Positions 1-7,166 of a DNA stretch of 13,578 nucleotides are shown piece after piece. Both the position numbers and the translations under genes were made by a program. The stretch comes from Acidobacteriota bacterium (GTDB lineage: Bacteria; Acidobacteriota; Terriglobia; UBA7540). A model generated the notes under the pieces. That model searched no databases. It was not told the origin of the DNA and worked only from the letters and a program-made list of their open reading frames with translations. The stretch lies in the NCBI GenBank assembly GCA_021827245.1, contig JAKAWN010000160.1, positions 1-13,578 on the forward strand. Direction: 5' to 3'. How positions within the stretch are numbered: the stretch's first letter is position 1; each line of letters starts with the position of its first letter.

Positions 1-1107
1 CACGGCGTCGACCACCAATATCAGCCATTCCATCACTGCTGCCGTTACAGGCGCCGTCAGCAGTCCCGCGTCCGCCAGAAATGGAACGCTCAATTCCGCA
101 ACCTTCGCCAGCGGCAACTGCTTCAGGTAGTGCCGGTTCAGCCAGTTGAGCTTTTCCTGGTCAAACACGGCGGAACTCTTAATGACATGATCCAGGGAAA
201 ATTGCCGAATAAGCTCTTCCGTGCTCAATATCTCGGTTTTCCCATCCGCTGGCGACCACCCCAGCAGTGTCAGGTAGTTTCGCAGGGCCTCGGCAAGAAT
301 ACCCATTTTGCGAAAGCTATCGAGCGAAGTTGCGCCGTGGCGCTTGGACAGCCGCGCACGGTCGGCTCCCAGAATCGTCGAAAGGTGGGCAAACTCCGGT
401 GGCTTCCATCCAAAAGCATGGTAGAGGGCCAGTTGGCGCGGCGTGTTGGAGATGTGATCGTCACCTCGAATCACGTGGCTGATGTTCATCAGATGATCAT
501 CCACCACCACTGCAAAGTTATACGCAGGAACGCCCCCTGAGCGCACTATGATGGGGTCGCCGATGACATCCCCCGAAAAACTTGTGTCACCATGCACCAG
601 ATCCCTCCAGGCAAGAGCCCATTCCGAAATCTTCAGGCGGATAGCCGCAGGCTCCCCTGCGGCCACTCTTGCGACGGCTTCGCCTTTCGGGATCTTGCGG
701 CATCGTCCCGAATATTGCGGCTGGCGACCGGCTTTCAACGCTTCGCGTCGCTCGTCTTCGAGCTGTTGGGGAGAACAGAAACAATAGTAAGCTTGTCCCC
801 GCTCGATGAGCTGGAAAGAGTGTTTTCGGTAAAGCTCCTGGCGCTCCGACTGGCGATAGGGCCCATGAGAGCCGCCGAGGTCCGGGCCCTCATCCCAGTC
901 CAGCCCGAACCATCGCAGATCCTCCAGCAACTGCGCCTCGTATCGCCGTTCCGAGCGCTCGACATCGGTATCCTCGATGCGGAGCACAAAAGCTCCCCCG
1001 AAATGACGGGCAAAAAGCCAGTTGAACAATGCCGTCCGAGCGTTGCCCACATGAACGTAGCCCGTCGGGCTTGGCGCAAATCGAACTCGAATATCTTTCC
1101 CTTCCAT
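1..1107 (-). CDS. gltX: Glutamyl-tRNA synthetase, N-terminal 369 codons (runs off left edge)
   Basis: This class I aminoacyl-tRNA synthetase charges tRNA(Glu) with glutamate in the cytoplasm. Reading the minus strand from the ATG at 1107 gives [20 protein letters not shown], the family's N-terminal strand with the HIGH-like signature as HVGN. It continues with LRIEDTD, the GDDHISNT region and the KMSKS-type loop as LSKRHG near position 340. The reading frame is open to base 1, so the C-terminal anticodon-binding domain (roughly the last 100 or more of the usual 470-500 residues) lies outside the window. An AGAAGGG ribosome-binding sequence lies just upstream of the ATG and supports this start. 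The gene is divergent from the PilZ-like gene. A discriminating versus non-discriminating enzyme cannot be told apart from this part. Confidence 0.96.
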   Translation of the reverse strand, partial: MEGKDIRVRFAPSPTGYVHVGNARTALFNWLFARHFGGAFVLRIEDTDVERSERRYEAQLLEDLRWFGLDWDEGPDLGGSHGPYRQSERQELYRKHSFQLIERGQAYYCFCSPQQLEDERREALKAGRQPQYSGRCRKIPKGEAVARVAAGEPAAIRLKISEWALAWRDLVHGDTSFSGDVIGDPIIVRSGGVPAYNFAVVVDDHLMNISHVIRGDDHISNTPRQLALYHAFGWKPPEFAHLSTILGADRARLSKRHGATSLDSFRKMGILAEALRNYLTLLGWSPADGKTEILSTEELIRQFSLDHVIKSSAVFDQEKLNWLNRHYLKQLPLAKVAELSVPFLADAGLLTAPVTAAVMEWLILVVDAV

Positions 1108-1211
1108 CGGATACGACCCTTCTCTCGAAAACTAACACAGGCGGGCGAACCTGTACAGAGTCCGGGCAAGCCAATGAAAAAAACCAGAGGACGGAGCCCG
1201 CGTTCTGCAAT

Positions 1212-1233
1212 GAGACTTGCCTAGGCAAGTCTC
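1212..1233. promoter_or_regulatory. Perfect 22-bp palindrome between gltX and the PilZ-like gene
   Basis: Positions 1212-1222 (GAGACTTGCCT) are the exact reverse complement of 1223-1233, centred on CTAG with no spacer. It lies about 105 bp upstream of gltX and about 110 bp upstream of the PilZ-like start. Such a gapless dyad between divergent genes fits a dimeric repressor or activator site. As RNA it could fold only with a small loop and has no T tract, so a terminator is less likely. The binding protein is unknown. Confidence 0.5.
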
Positions 1234-1271
1234 TGTTTACTGGTTTCTAAATCATTACTTAACGGTACGGA

Positions 1272-1300
1272 TTGACAGGCCTCAATCTTTCAGGCATTTT
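1272..1300 (+). promoter_or_regulatory. Possible sigma-70 type promoter for the PilZ-like gene
   Basis: A perfect -35 hexamer TTGACA at 1272-1277 is followed after 17 bp by the weak -10 CATTTT (1295-1300). A slightly better -10, TTAGAT, starts at 1299 but with a long 21-bp spacer. The position, 40-70 bp before the GTG start at 1342, is right. The weak -10 keeps confidence low. Confidence 0.3.
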
Positions 1301-1341
1301 AGATGTTGTCCTAAGTAATCGTATGAGGGAGGGGTTCCAGC

Positions 1342-1680
1342 GTGCGAAAAGAGGACGCACACTATGAGTGTCGGGGGGTGAGGGTTCGCCTTCCCTTAGA
1401 ATCGACACTTCTAACTGAATCATCGGGAGAAAAAACTCGCCATCCTGCAATCGTGCTGGCTCTTTCTGAAACGGGAGGGCAGTTTAGCTCGGGGCAGCGT
1501 GTAACTCCCGGTGAGCCGATCGGGGTCATTCTTCATCCTGACCTTCGATACGCAATCCGTGGCCATGTTACATGGACACGCCGACTCCCGGACGAGGCTC
1601 ACGCCACGTTCGGCATGGCCTTCGAGGATGGAATTCCAGACTCACTTTGGGAAGTCCTCGGGGCAACTGCAGCAGCATAA
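1342..1680 (+). CDS. Small PilZ-like domain protein
   Basis: This 112-residue protein consists of a single PilZ-like beta-barrel. It has a basic N-terminus (RGVRVRLPLE, residues 11-20), a central turn ALSETGG at the place of the (D/N)xSxxG motif (residues 40-46), and a strand pair GHVTWTRRLP near the end, as in PilZ proteins that read cyclic di-GMP. Both binding motifs are degenerate: the arginines are not spaced RxxxR, and the first position of the second motif is Ala instead of Asp/Asn. Cyclic di-GMP binding is therefore doubtful. The start is GTG, chosen because AGGGAGGGG lies immediately upstream and no in-frame ATG is nearby. The gene stands alone, convergent with surE. Confidence 0.72.
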   Translation: MRKEDAHYECRGVRVRLPLESTLLTESSGEKTRHPAIVLALSETGGQFSSGQRVTPGEPIGVILHPDLRYAIRGHVTWTRRLPDEAHATFGMAFEDGIPDSLWEVLGATAAA

Positions 1681-1766
1681 GATCTACAGCGCTTAATGCG
1701 CCGACATAGCCATCTCGCACATCTGTGACGGCTGGGGGCGGAACTGAACCAGGGGCGTTAGGGTAA

Positions 1767-1793
1767 GGGACAGCTAGGGGTGAAGGCTGTCCC
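1767..1793. terminator. Candidate stem-loop between convergent PilZ-like gene and surE
   Basis: GGGACAGC (1767-1774) pairs perfectly with GCTGTCCC (1786-1793) across an 11-nt loop. It lies in the 244-bp gap between two convergent genes, where a bidirectional terminator is expected. No T-run follows on either strand, so it is not a textbook intrinsic terminator. Nothing else was recognised in this gap. Confidence 0.3.
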
Positions 1794-1924
1794 GAACCCC
1801 GCAGAGGGCTATCCAGCGGAACAATTTCAGCCATTCCCTATTCACGTCCGTTTTGGCTTGGCCATCCGTGTCGAGTCCGGCCTTAAAAGCGGACCCGAGG
1901 CGGCGGAAATCCGATCATTTTCTG

Positions 1925-2689
1925 TCAAGACTTGATTGTCTGCCGCAGCCCCGGCAGCCATGCAGAAAGATGGTTGAGGCTGGGCTGATGCGTTCGGTCT
2001 ACCTCGAGCGGCGTGATTGAGATTTCATGCGCAAAGATGGCCGCGTAATCGGAGTCGGGCTCAACCCTGCGGTGCGGCAAGGTTTCATCCAGCCAGTAAT
2101 AAGGCCTTCCCCGCGGATCTTTCATCTCGCACACGAGATTTTGTGAGATCTTTTGGCTCTGGCGCGTGAGGCGCGCCCCGCGAATGGCTCCGTTGGGGAC
2201 ATTCACATTCAGCGCGACGCCCGGGGGAAGTCCTTCTTGGAGAATCCTGCCGGATAGTTCAAAGGCAAATGAAGCGGCCCCGCTGAAGTCCTCCGCATTC
2301 CGTGCGACGAGTGAGATGGCAAACGATGCCACACCGTGCAGTGCCGCTTCCTGCGCGGCGGCTACCGTCCCGGAATAGATCAGATTTTCTCCCAGATTTC
2401 CGCCCGGGTTGATGCCAGAAACGACCAGATGAGGTTTTAGCGGCAGAATTTGATAGAGGGCAAGAATGACGGCGTCAGCCGGGGTTCCACCGACGGCGTA
2501 ATGGTGGTCGTCCAGGGTCTTGACGCGCAACGGCTGATGCAAAGTAAGGGCCTGGCTGGAACCGCTCCGCTCACTGTCGGGAGCCACAACAGTCACCTCA
2601 CCCAGCGCGGCCAGGGCCCGCTCCAGCGCCCTAAGGCCGGGAGCGCCAATGCCATCGTCATTCGTCAGAAGAATTCTCTTGATTCCCAT
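1925..2689 (-). CDS. surE: SurE survival protein, 5'/3'-nucleotidase
   Basis: SurE is a metal-dependent phosphatase that hydrolyses nucleoside 5'- and 3'-monophosphates. The 254-residue length is normal. It begins MGIKRILLTNDDGIGAPGL, giving metal ligands D11 and D12. It continues with APDSERSGSS (metal-ligand serine S42), the GGTPADAV loop (67-74) and SGINPGGN (91-98, metal ligand N94). All four ligands known from E. coli SurE (D8, D9, S39, N91) are therefore conserved with a +3 offset. The start is fixed by the family N-terminus. I see no clear Shine-Dalgarno in front of it. The gene is alone on its strand, divergent from the first secreted-protein gene across 203 bp. Confidence 0.95.
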   Translation of the reverse strand: MGIKRILLTNDDGIGAPGLRALERALAALGEVTVVAPDSERSGSSQALTLHQPLRVKTLDDHHYAVGGTPADAVILALYQILPLKPHLVVSGINPGGNLGENLIYSGTVAAAQEAALHGVASFAISLVARNAEDFSGAASFAFELSGRILQEGLPPGVALNVNVPNGAIRGARLTRQSQKISQNLVCEMKDPRGRPYYWLDETLPHRRVEPDSDYAAIFAHEISITPLEVDRTHQPSLNHLSAWLPGLRQTIKS

Positions 2690-2892
2690 GGCGGGGTTAC
2701 AGAAGCATGCCTGAGGACGGGACAGCCGGCTTCCGGCGCCTACTTCAGTTCACCAGAGAAGTTTAGCACAGTTTCGTGCTGGCTGGACTTGCCATCAGCC
2801 AACTGCGCCACCGAAACGCATCTAAGTGTAGTGAGGGAAAGCTATGAAAATTCTTACGGAGTAGAAGATTGAAGACAGGGAGGTAGCCTGAC

Positions 2893-3297
2893 ATGAAAAA
2901 ACTGGCACTGCTTTTAATCATTCCTTGCGCTCTATTGCTGGTAGCACAAACGGCAAGCGCGCAAAATAAGACAATGGCCCCAGCAAGCACGCATAAGCAG
3001 ATGAAGGCAACCACGCAACTGCCAACCGTAGCATCAAGGTCCATGTGGGACTTATTCAGGCCGGAAACGGTGACGGGAACTATGTCAATCATCGAGCCCG
3101 GCAAGAGGTCACTGTTTGTAAGTACTTCCAGCGGCGTTTCTTTCCATTTTGTTGTGACCGGGAGAACCAGGATTCGTATCAACGGGACGCCTTCAACGAT
3201 TGCTGAACTTGCCCAACAGGTTCAGAAACAGGCAACCGTATCGTTTGTTGCCCGGCCGAGTGGCGACATTGCCCAAAGCATCACGGTCAGCAGTTAA
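2893..3297 (+). CDS. Small secreted beta-strand-rich protein, paralogue A
   Basis: This 134-residue exported protein has unknown function. Residues 1-23 form a classical Sec signal peptide (MKK, hydrophobic core, ASA before Gln24). C12 lies inside the core and is not a convincing lipobox. The mature part has alternating polar and hydrophobic strands, with ETVTGTMSII around 57-66, FHFVVTGRTRI, GTPSTIAEL, ATVSFVARPSGD and a final AQSITVSS. The pattern recalls periplasmic OB-like domains such as DUF5666, but this is a resemblance I infer, not a verified match. A strong ribosome-binding site, GGGAGG, lies 8-13 bases before the ATG. It is clearly related to the gene at 4011-4379, with a near-identical signal peptide and C-terminal pattern. 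Confidence 0.82.
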   Translation: MKKLALLLIIPCALLLVAQTASAQNKTMAPASTHKQMKATTQLPTVASRSMWDLFRPETVTGTMSIIEPGKRSLFVSTSSGVSFHFVVTGRTRIRINGTPSTIAELAQQVQKQATVSFVARPSGDIAQSITVSS

Positions 3298-4010
3298 GCC
3301 GGTCCGTCACGAAGGGACAGAGATCGCCTTCAAAGAGCACTACACCAACCTTGAGGTAACGGATATGGTGATCCCTCCCGGGGACATGTTGTAATATCCT
3401 GGAACAATAGGTAGTAAATGTCCCCGGGCAGAGGTCATGAAAGCCAGGCCGCACCGGCAAATATCCCCTGACTGTATTCCGGAATGAGACCGTGTGCGTC
3501 GCCGGCGACCAGCAAGACGGCAAAAGACCGCACACTGCGCGGCACCCTCCTTGCGCAGTAGTCGCCCATCCAGAACAGATTGGATTTTCTCCCAAGGCAC
3601 TCTCTCGGATTGGCCCTGGCAACGACAAGACGCATTCCTCGTGCGAGGAAATGGGAGAAGGAGAGGATCATCGCATGCGCCGTTCTGTGGTTCCGGCGTA
3701 GCGGTGCTCGCCCAAGGGCCTAACGGCTACAGCCGATGGAGTGATGGCCTGGGTGGGACCACCCCGCTCGATACGGAGCGTGACAATCGTCACTTTCTCT
3801 CCACCCGGAGCGGGATTGCGGCAACATGCCCGCGGGAAGCCAGCCCGATTGCCAACTGTTTCTATCAAAATAGAGATAGGAAAATGGAGAAGGATTCCGC
3901 AGCATTGTCGTTTGAGAGCGTGTACTCGCGCAACTGGGATGCATCTAAATACGTAGGAAGAGTGTGTTTGGCAACGTCCAAAGCGAAAAGAGACCAGGAG
4001 GTAGCAGAAC
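3298..4010. other. 713-bp gene-free spacer between the two secreted-protein paralogues
   Basis: Open frames exist on both strands here, but they are Arg/Cys/His-rich, lack ribosome-binding sites, overlap one another and match no family I know. One plus-strand frame would also run into the following gene. The only structure I can support is the inverted repeat at 3369-3437. The last 50 bp carry the ribosome-binding region of the downstream gene. The spacer may be an untranslated leader or insertion debris. Confidence 0.6.
3369..3437. repeat. REP-like inverted repeat
   Basis: CCCGGGGACAT (3377-3387) is the perfect reverse complement of ATGTCCCCGGG (3418-3428), separated by a 30-nt AT-rich loop. 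Outside these arms TGATCCCT (3369-3376) pairs imperfectly with AGAGGTCA (3430-3437), extending the stem to about 19 bp with two mismatches and one bulge. The stem-with-GGGGACAT form resembles palindromic units mobilised by IS200/IS605-type REP-associated transposases, but no transposase gene lies in the window. A role as transcription terminator or RNA stabiliser for the secreted-protein gene 70 bp upstream is an alternative. Confidence 0.55.
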
Positions 4011-4379
4011 ATGAAGAAGATAGCGTTGCTCCTAACCATTACCTCCGCTCTGCTGTTGGGGATTCAAACAGCGAGCGCACAAAAGAGCGAAAGCAAGGGG
4101 CCTGGAACTAACGTGGTTCAGGCGACGTGGGGTTCTTACAAGGCCGAAACACTTGAAGGAACACTTTCGATGGTTGTGGCCGAGCAGAAGCTCGTGGTTG
4201 TCACCAGTTCGGAAGGCGTTCCATATGATTTTGTGGTCACCAAGAAAACCAAGATCGATATCGGCGGGACACCTTCGTCGTTCGACGAACTGAGCGGACA
4301 AACCCACAGGCAGGCAACGGTGACTTTTCTCCCCCGGCGGAACGGGAACATGGCGCAGAGCATTAGCGTGAGCGAGTAA
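4011..4379 (+). CDS. Small secreted beta-strand-rich protein, paralogue B
   Basis: This 122-residue exported protein is the second copy of the family at 2893-3297. The signal peptide is again residues 1-23 (MKKIALLL...TASA before Gln24). The mature segments ETLEGTLSMV, YDFVVTKKTKI, GGTPSSFDELSG, QATVTFLPRRNG and AQSISVSE line up one-to-one with paralogue A, while the 20-30 residues after the signal peptide differ and are shorter. The AGGAGG ribosome-binding site, 9 bases upstream, resembles that of paralogue A (GGGAGGTAGC against AGGAGGTAGC). This indicates tandem duplication followed by divergence. Function is unknown. The short T(R/K)I..G.PS.. strand pattern suggests an OB-like periplasmic domain. 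Confidence 0.82.
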   Translation: MKKIALLLTITSALLLGIQTASAQKSESKGPGTNVVQATWGSYKAETLEGTLSMVVAEQKLVVVTSSEGVPYDFVVTKKTKIDIGGTPSSFDELSGQTHRQATVTFLPRRNGNMAQSISVSE

Positions 4380-4698
4380 AGCAGCAGCCTCCGGAGAGGG
4401 GGAATATCACCCGAAGGGCAACCTGGCGGTAAGGAACTGGAGGCAAGGATGCCACAGCGGGACGCGATCCTGCATTTTCTCCGGAGTGAGCTCACGGCAT
4501 TGCCCTGCCAAACAATGCCGCGCACGGGCTGCGTAAAGTCGCTTAGATGAAGGGTGGCAGATAGCAGATCAGCGCTGCGAAGAGCGGGTAGGTTTGTCCC
4601 TTAAGCCGAGCCTTGCTTCAGCCAAACCCCCAAGAGCAACGGTAAGTTTGTCCTTCTTTCAGTTGGCAAGCCTCGCGTGAATCAATATAATCTTCGCC
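4380..4698. promoter_or_regulatory. 319-bp upstream region of the sugar module, with a direct repeat
   Basis: No gene was found here. A 13-bp direct repeat with one mismatch, GGTAGGTTTGTCC (4587-4599) and GGTAAGTTTGTCC (4641-4653), starts 54 bp apart, close to five helical turns. The second copy ends 9 bp before the -35 element at 4663. That arrangement would suit an activator dimer bound upstream of the promoter, but the binding protein is not identified. Confidence 0.35.
4663..4691 (+). promoter_or_regulatory. Near-consensus sigma-70 promoter giving a leaderless mRNA
   Basis: TTGGCA (4663-4668), a 17-bp spacer, and a perfect TATAAT (4686-4691) form the best promoter in the window. Only 7 bases (CTTCGCC) separate the -10 from the ATG at 4699. 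Initiation at the normal distance would therefore fall at or next to the A of the start codon. No Shine-Dalgarno precedes the ATG, which agrees with leaderless translation. Confidence 0.75.
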
Positions 4699-5709
4699 AT
4701 GACAACTCACTCTAACGTTTCTGACAGTCACAGACGTTTCCTTCTCACGGGGGCCAAAGGCTTTATCGGCTCATGGATTGTGCTGAAGCTGATCGAGCGA
4801 GGCGATACCCCGTGGATTTATGATCTCGACGCAAAATCACACAGGTTGGAGCAACTGCTGACGAAAGAGCAACGGCAACAAATCCGGTTTGTCCGGGGAG
4901 ACGTGACAGACTTCGACGATTTGGACCGCGCCGTTGCAGAGAACGGGATTACGCATTTGATCCACCTGGCAGCTCTTCAGGTTCCGGCCTGCGCGGCCGA
5001 TCCCCGGCTTGGCGCGCGGGTGAATGTGCTCGGAACGATGAATGCATTTGAGGTGGTGCGCAAGCGGCGTGATCTGGTCAAGCGCATCGTCTATGCAAGT
5101 TCAGTTGCAGTTTTTGGGCCGGAGGAATTTTACGGCCATGAGAGGGTGCCCGAAGGAGCGCGTTTGCAGCCCAACACTCACTATGGAGTGTTCAAGCAGG
5201 CGAACGAAGGCAATGCCCGTGTTTATTATCTCAGCGATGGCATCTCAAGCGTCGGGCTGCGGCCCGGCACTGTCTACGGCGTCGGCAGAGACCAGGGGAT
5301 TACTTCAGGACCCACCAAAGCCATCAAGGCCACCGTCGTGGGCCGTCCTTATACGATTCATTTTACCGGCGGCTTCGACATGCAATATGCAAAAGACACG
5401 GCGGAAGTGTTCCTGCGCTGCGCGGAAGTTCCGATCGAAGGCGCCAAGACCTATACGCTGCGAGGAGCCGTTATGCAGATGAACGATTTCCTCACCACTT
5501 TGAACCGTCTGCTTCCCCAATCCAAGCAACTGGTCCGCGCCGAGGGAAAATCTATCCCCATTGCCTTTGACTTTGACGACAGCGCGCTGCTGCGTGACAT
5601 CGGCAAGGTTCCGCGAACCCCGCTGGAGGACGGCATCAGGGAAACAGCCGAGATCTTTGCGCGCCTGCACGCCAAGGGCGAAATCGATCTCAGCGACCTT
5701 GAAGCATGA
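4699..5709 (+). CDS. NAD-dependent epimerase/dehydratase (extended SDR)
   Basis: This 336-residue cytoplasmic oxidoreductase of the sugar-nucleotide epimerase family also resembles sugar or sugar-acid dehydrogenases. The NAD-binding GxxGxxG is TGAKGFIG (G18, G21, G24), and D42 at the end of the second strand favours NAD over NADP. VYASSVAVFG supplies the catalytic serine (S134/S135), and YGVFK gives the YxxxK pair Y162/K166. LRPGTVYG follows, typical of the substrate-binding half. The substrate cannot be fixed from sequence. Neighbouring MDR dehydrogenase and RhaT-type symporter genes point to catabolism of a deoxy-sugar or related monosaccharide. The only plausible start is the ATG at 4699, because no other start codon lies before the Rossmann motif. 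It is preceded by a promoter instead of a ribosome-binding site. Confidence 0.9.
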   Translation: MTTHSNVSDSHRRFLLTGAKGFIGSWIVLKLIERGDTPWIYDLDAKSHRLEQLLTKEQRQQIRFVRGDVTDFDDLDRAVAENGITHLIHLAALQVPACAADPRLGARVNVLGTMNAFEVVRKRRDLVKRIVYASSVAVFGPEEFYGHERVPEGARLQPNTHYGVFKQANEGNARVYYLSDGISSVGLRPGTVYGVGRDQGITSGPTKAIKATVVGRPYTIHFTGGFDMQYAKDTAEVFLRCAEVPIEGAKTYTLRGAVMQMNDFLTTLNRLLPQSKQLVRAEGKSIPIAFDFDDSALLRDIGKVPRTPLEDGIRETAEIFARLHAKGEIDLSDLEA

Positions 5710-5844
5710 CCGCCTGAAACCAGATCGGGTAGGGGCCAAATCCTGGTTCCGGCGAGCAGGCTGAATGACGGGACGGCGCAGCTCTGCTGTTCCCAGAGAC
5801 GGCCAGTCCGGAACGAGGATGTTCGTGATCGGATCTTTCCTCGG

Positions 5845-5853
5845 TGTTATGAT
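5845..5853 (+). promoter_or_regulatory. Possible extended -10 promoter for the MDR dehydrogenase gene
   Basis: TGTTATGAT is a TGn-extended -10 with 5 of 6 matches to TATAAT. It lies 57 bp before the ATG at 5911, in the 201-bp gap after the epimerase gene. No good -35 is seen, which is acceptable for extended -10 promoters. The gap suggests the dehydrogenase can be transcribed independently of the leaderless upstream transcript. Confidence 0.4.
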
Positions 5854-5910
5854 ACCTGGCACTCGGGTGTTGACGGGGAAGCAGAGTCAAACCACAGCAA
5901 CGAGGTCAAA

Positions 5911-7047
5911 ATGAAGGCAGTGATCCTGCAGGATGTCGAAAAGCTGGCCGTACAAGAGATTCCCGATCCGACACTTGCGCCCCATGAGGCATTGATTCGG
6001 GTGAAGGCAGTGGGAGTCTGCGGGACCGACCTTCACATCTTTAAGGGGCATGGAAACTACAACCTCGACGCCAAGGGCAAGCAGATCCCTTTCTCGCAGC
6101 AACCTCAGATCCTCGGCCACGAATTCAGCGGCGAAGTCGTGGAGGTGGGGAAAGGTGTCAAGGACCTGAAAGCCGGAGATCGAGTCCTCTGTGATCAGGG
6201 GATCAATTGCGTCAGCCAGGGGCGAAATCCTCTGTGCCCGTATTGCGCCACGGGGGATTCACATCAGTGCGAATATTACGGCGAACACGGCATTACCGGA
6301 CTGCAAGGCGCGCTCGCGGAATACATTGCGATGCCCGCAGCCAATTGCCTGGCACTGCCACCTGAAATGCCTACGGAGCTGGGGGCGCTGGTTGAGCCCG
6401 TGGGTTGTGTGCTGCATGCCATCGAGCGGACCCGGCAGGCCAGCGCGCGCTATACCTTTGAAGGCGACCAGCGGATCAAGAATGTTCTGATCTGCGGAGC
6501 CGGGCCGGCCGGCTTATATTTTCTTCAGTACTTACGCAACGTCATGCACTTTAAAGGGCTCATTCTGGTGAGCGACGTGCGCGAGAAAAATCTGGAACTG
6601 GTTCGAAAGTTTGGCGGGACGCCAGTCAACGTCACACAGAATGATTTGGGCGAATTTGTGCGCGAGGCGACCCACGGAGAGAAAATCCACTGTCTGATCG
6701 AGGCGTGCGGGAACTCCATCATCTTTGAGCAGATGCCAAGCCTGATCCGCAAGCAGGCCACGGTCCTCCTTTATGGGCATGGGCACAAGGGGCGGGATAT
6801 CGGCCTGCTGGCAAACATCCTGTTTATGGAGCCTACGTTTATAGGCCCTGTCGGCGCGTCCGGGGGATTTGATCCTGATGGGCGTCCGGCTACTTACCGC
6901 CGCTCGCGCGAATTGGTGAGCTCGGGGACCGTCCAGGTGGCGCCTCTCGTCACGCATCGCTATAAGGCCCTTGAGGACATTCATAGGGCTTTCGAGCAGG
7001 ATTTCCAGCACAGAGATTACATCAAAGGGCTGCTGACACTCGAATAG
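5911..7047 (+). CDS. Zinc-dependent MDR dehydrogenase, sugar/alcohol type
   Basis: This 378-residue enzyme of the medium-chain dehydrogenase family is probably an NAD-dependent sugar or polyol dehydrogenase. Catalytic-zinc ligands are C37 (GVCGTD) with H70 and E71 (LGHEFSG), and E162 in LVEPVG fits the usual fourth position. The structural-zinc lobe is C100, C109, C112 and C120. The first spacing (eight residues) is longer than the usual two, so this lobe has an insertion. There is also a longer than usual loop between C37 and H70. The Rossmann motif is GAGPAG (196-201), and D222 at the end of the next strand favours NAD. The start has GAGG nearby. It lies 201 bp after the epimerase and 119 bp before the symporter on the same strand. 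L-threonine dehydrogenase or sorbitol dehydrogenase activity is possible. The substrate is undetermined. Confidence 0.9.
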   Translation: MKAVILQDVEKLAVQEIPDPTLAPHEALIRVKAVGVCGTDLHIFKGHGNYNLDAKGKQIPFSQQPQILGHEFSGEVVEVGKGVKDLKAGDRVLCDQGINCVSQGRNPLCPYCATGDSHQCEYYGEHGITGLQGALAEYIAMPAANCLALPPEMPTELGALVEPVGCVLHAIERTRQASARYTFEGDQRIKNVLICGAGPAGLYFLQYLRNVMHFKGLILVSDVREKNLELVRKFGGTPVNVTQNDLGEFVREATHGEKIHCLIEACGNSIIFEQMPSLIRKQATVLLYGHGHKGRDIGLLANILFMEPTFIGPVGASGGFDPDGRPATYRRSRELVSSGTVQVAPLVTHRYKALEDIHRAFEQDFQHRDYIKGLLTLE

Positions 7048-7166
7048 GGACACGCCGACCATGGCATGGCCGAAATGGCGAAGGCGCGAGCGGCCCGATT
7101 AAAGATTTCCCGACACTGCATTCAGCCGCCTTTTGGGGAGTACGTAGGCGCAAAGGAAGGAATGTC

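Noticed and set aside
130..1224. Several plus-strand open frames opposite the left end
   Set aside because: They lie antisense to a continuous gltX frame with intact synthetase motifs. Their compositions are not protein-like.
3668..4039. Minus-strand 123-codon frame in the spacer
   Set aside because: Composition is Cys/Arg-rich and irregular, there is no ribosome-binding site, and its start lies antisense inside the signal-peptide region of the gene at 4011.
3494..4111. 205-codon plus-strand frame running into the second secreted-protein gene
   Set aside because: It is Arg/Ser-rich without family resemblance, has no ribosome-binding site, and overlaps the well-supported start, ribosome-binding site and signal peptide at 4011.
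4380..4440. Search for a terminator after the second secreted-protein gene
   Set aside because: Only short CTCCGGAG-type dyads are present, with no stem-loop plus T-run.
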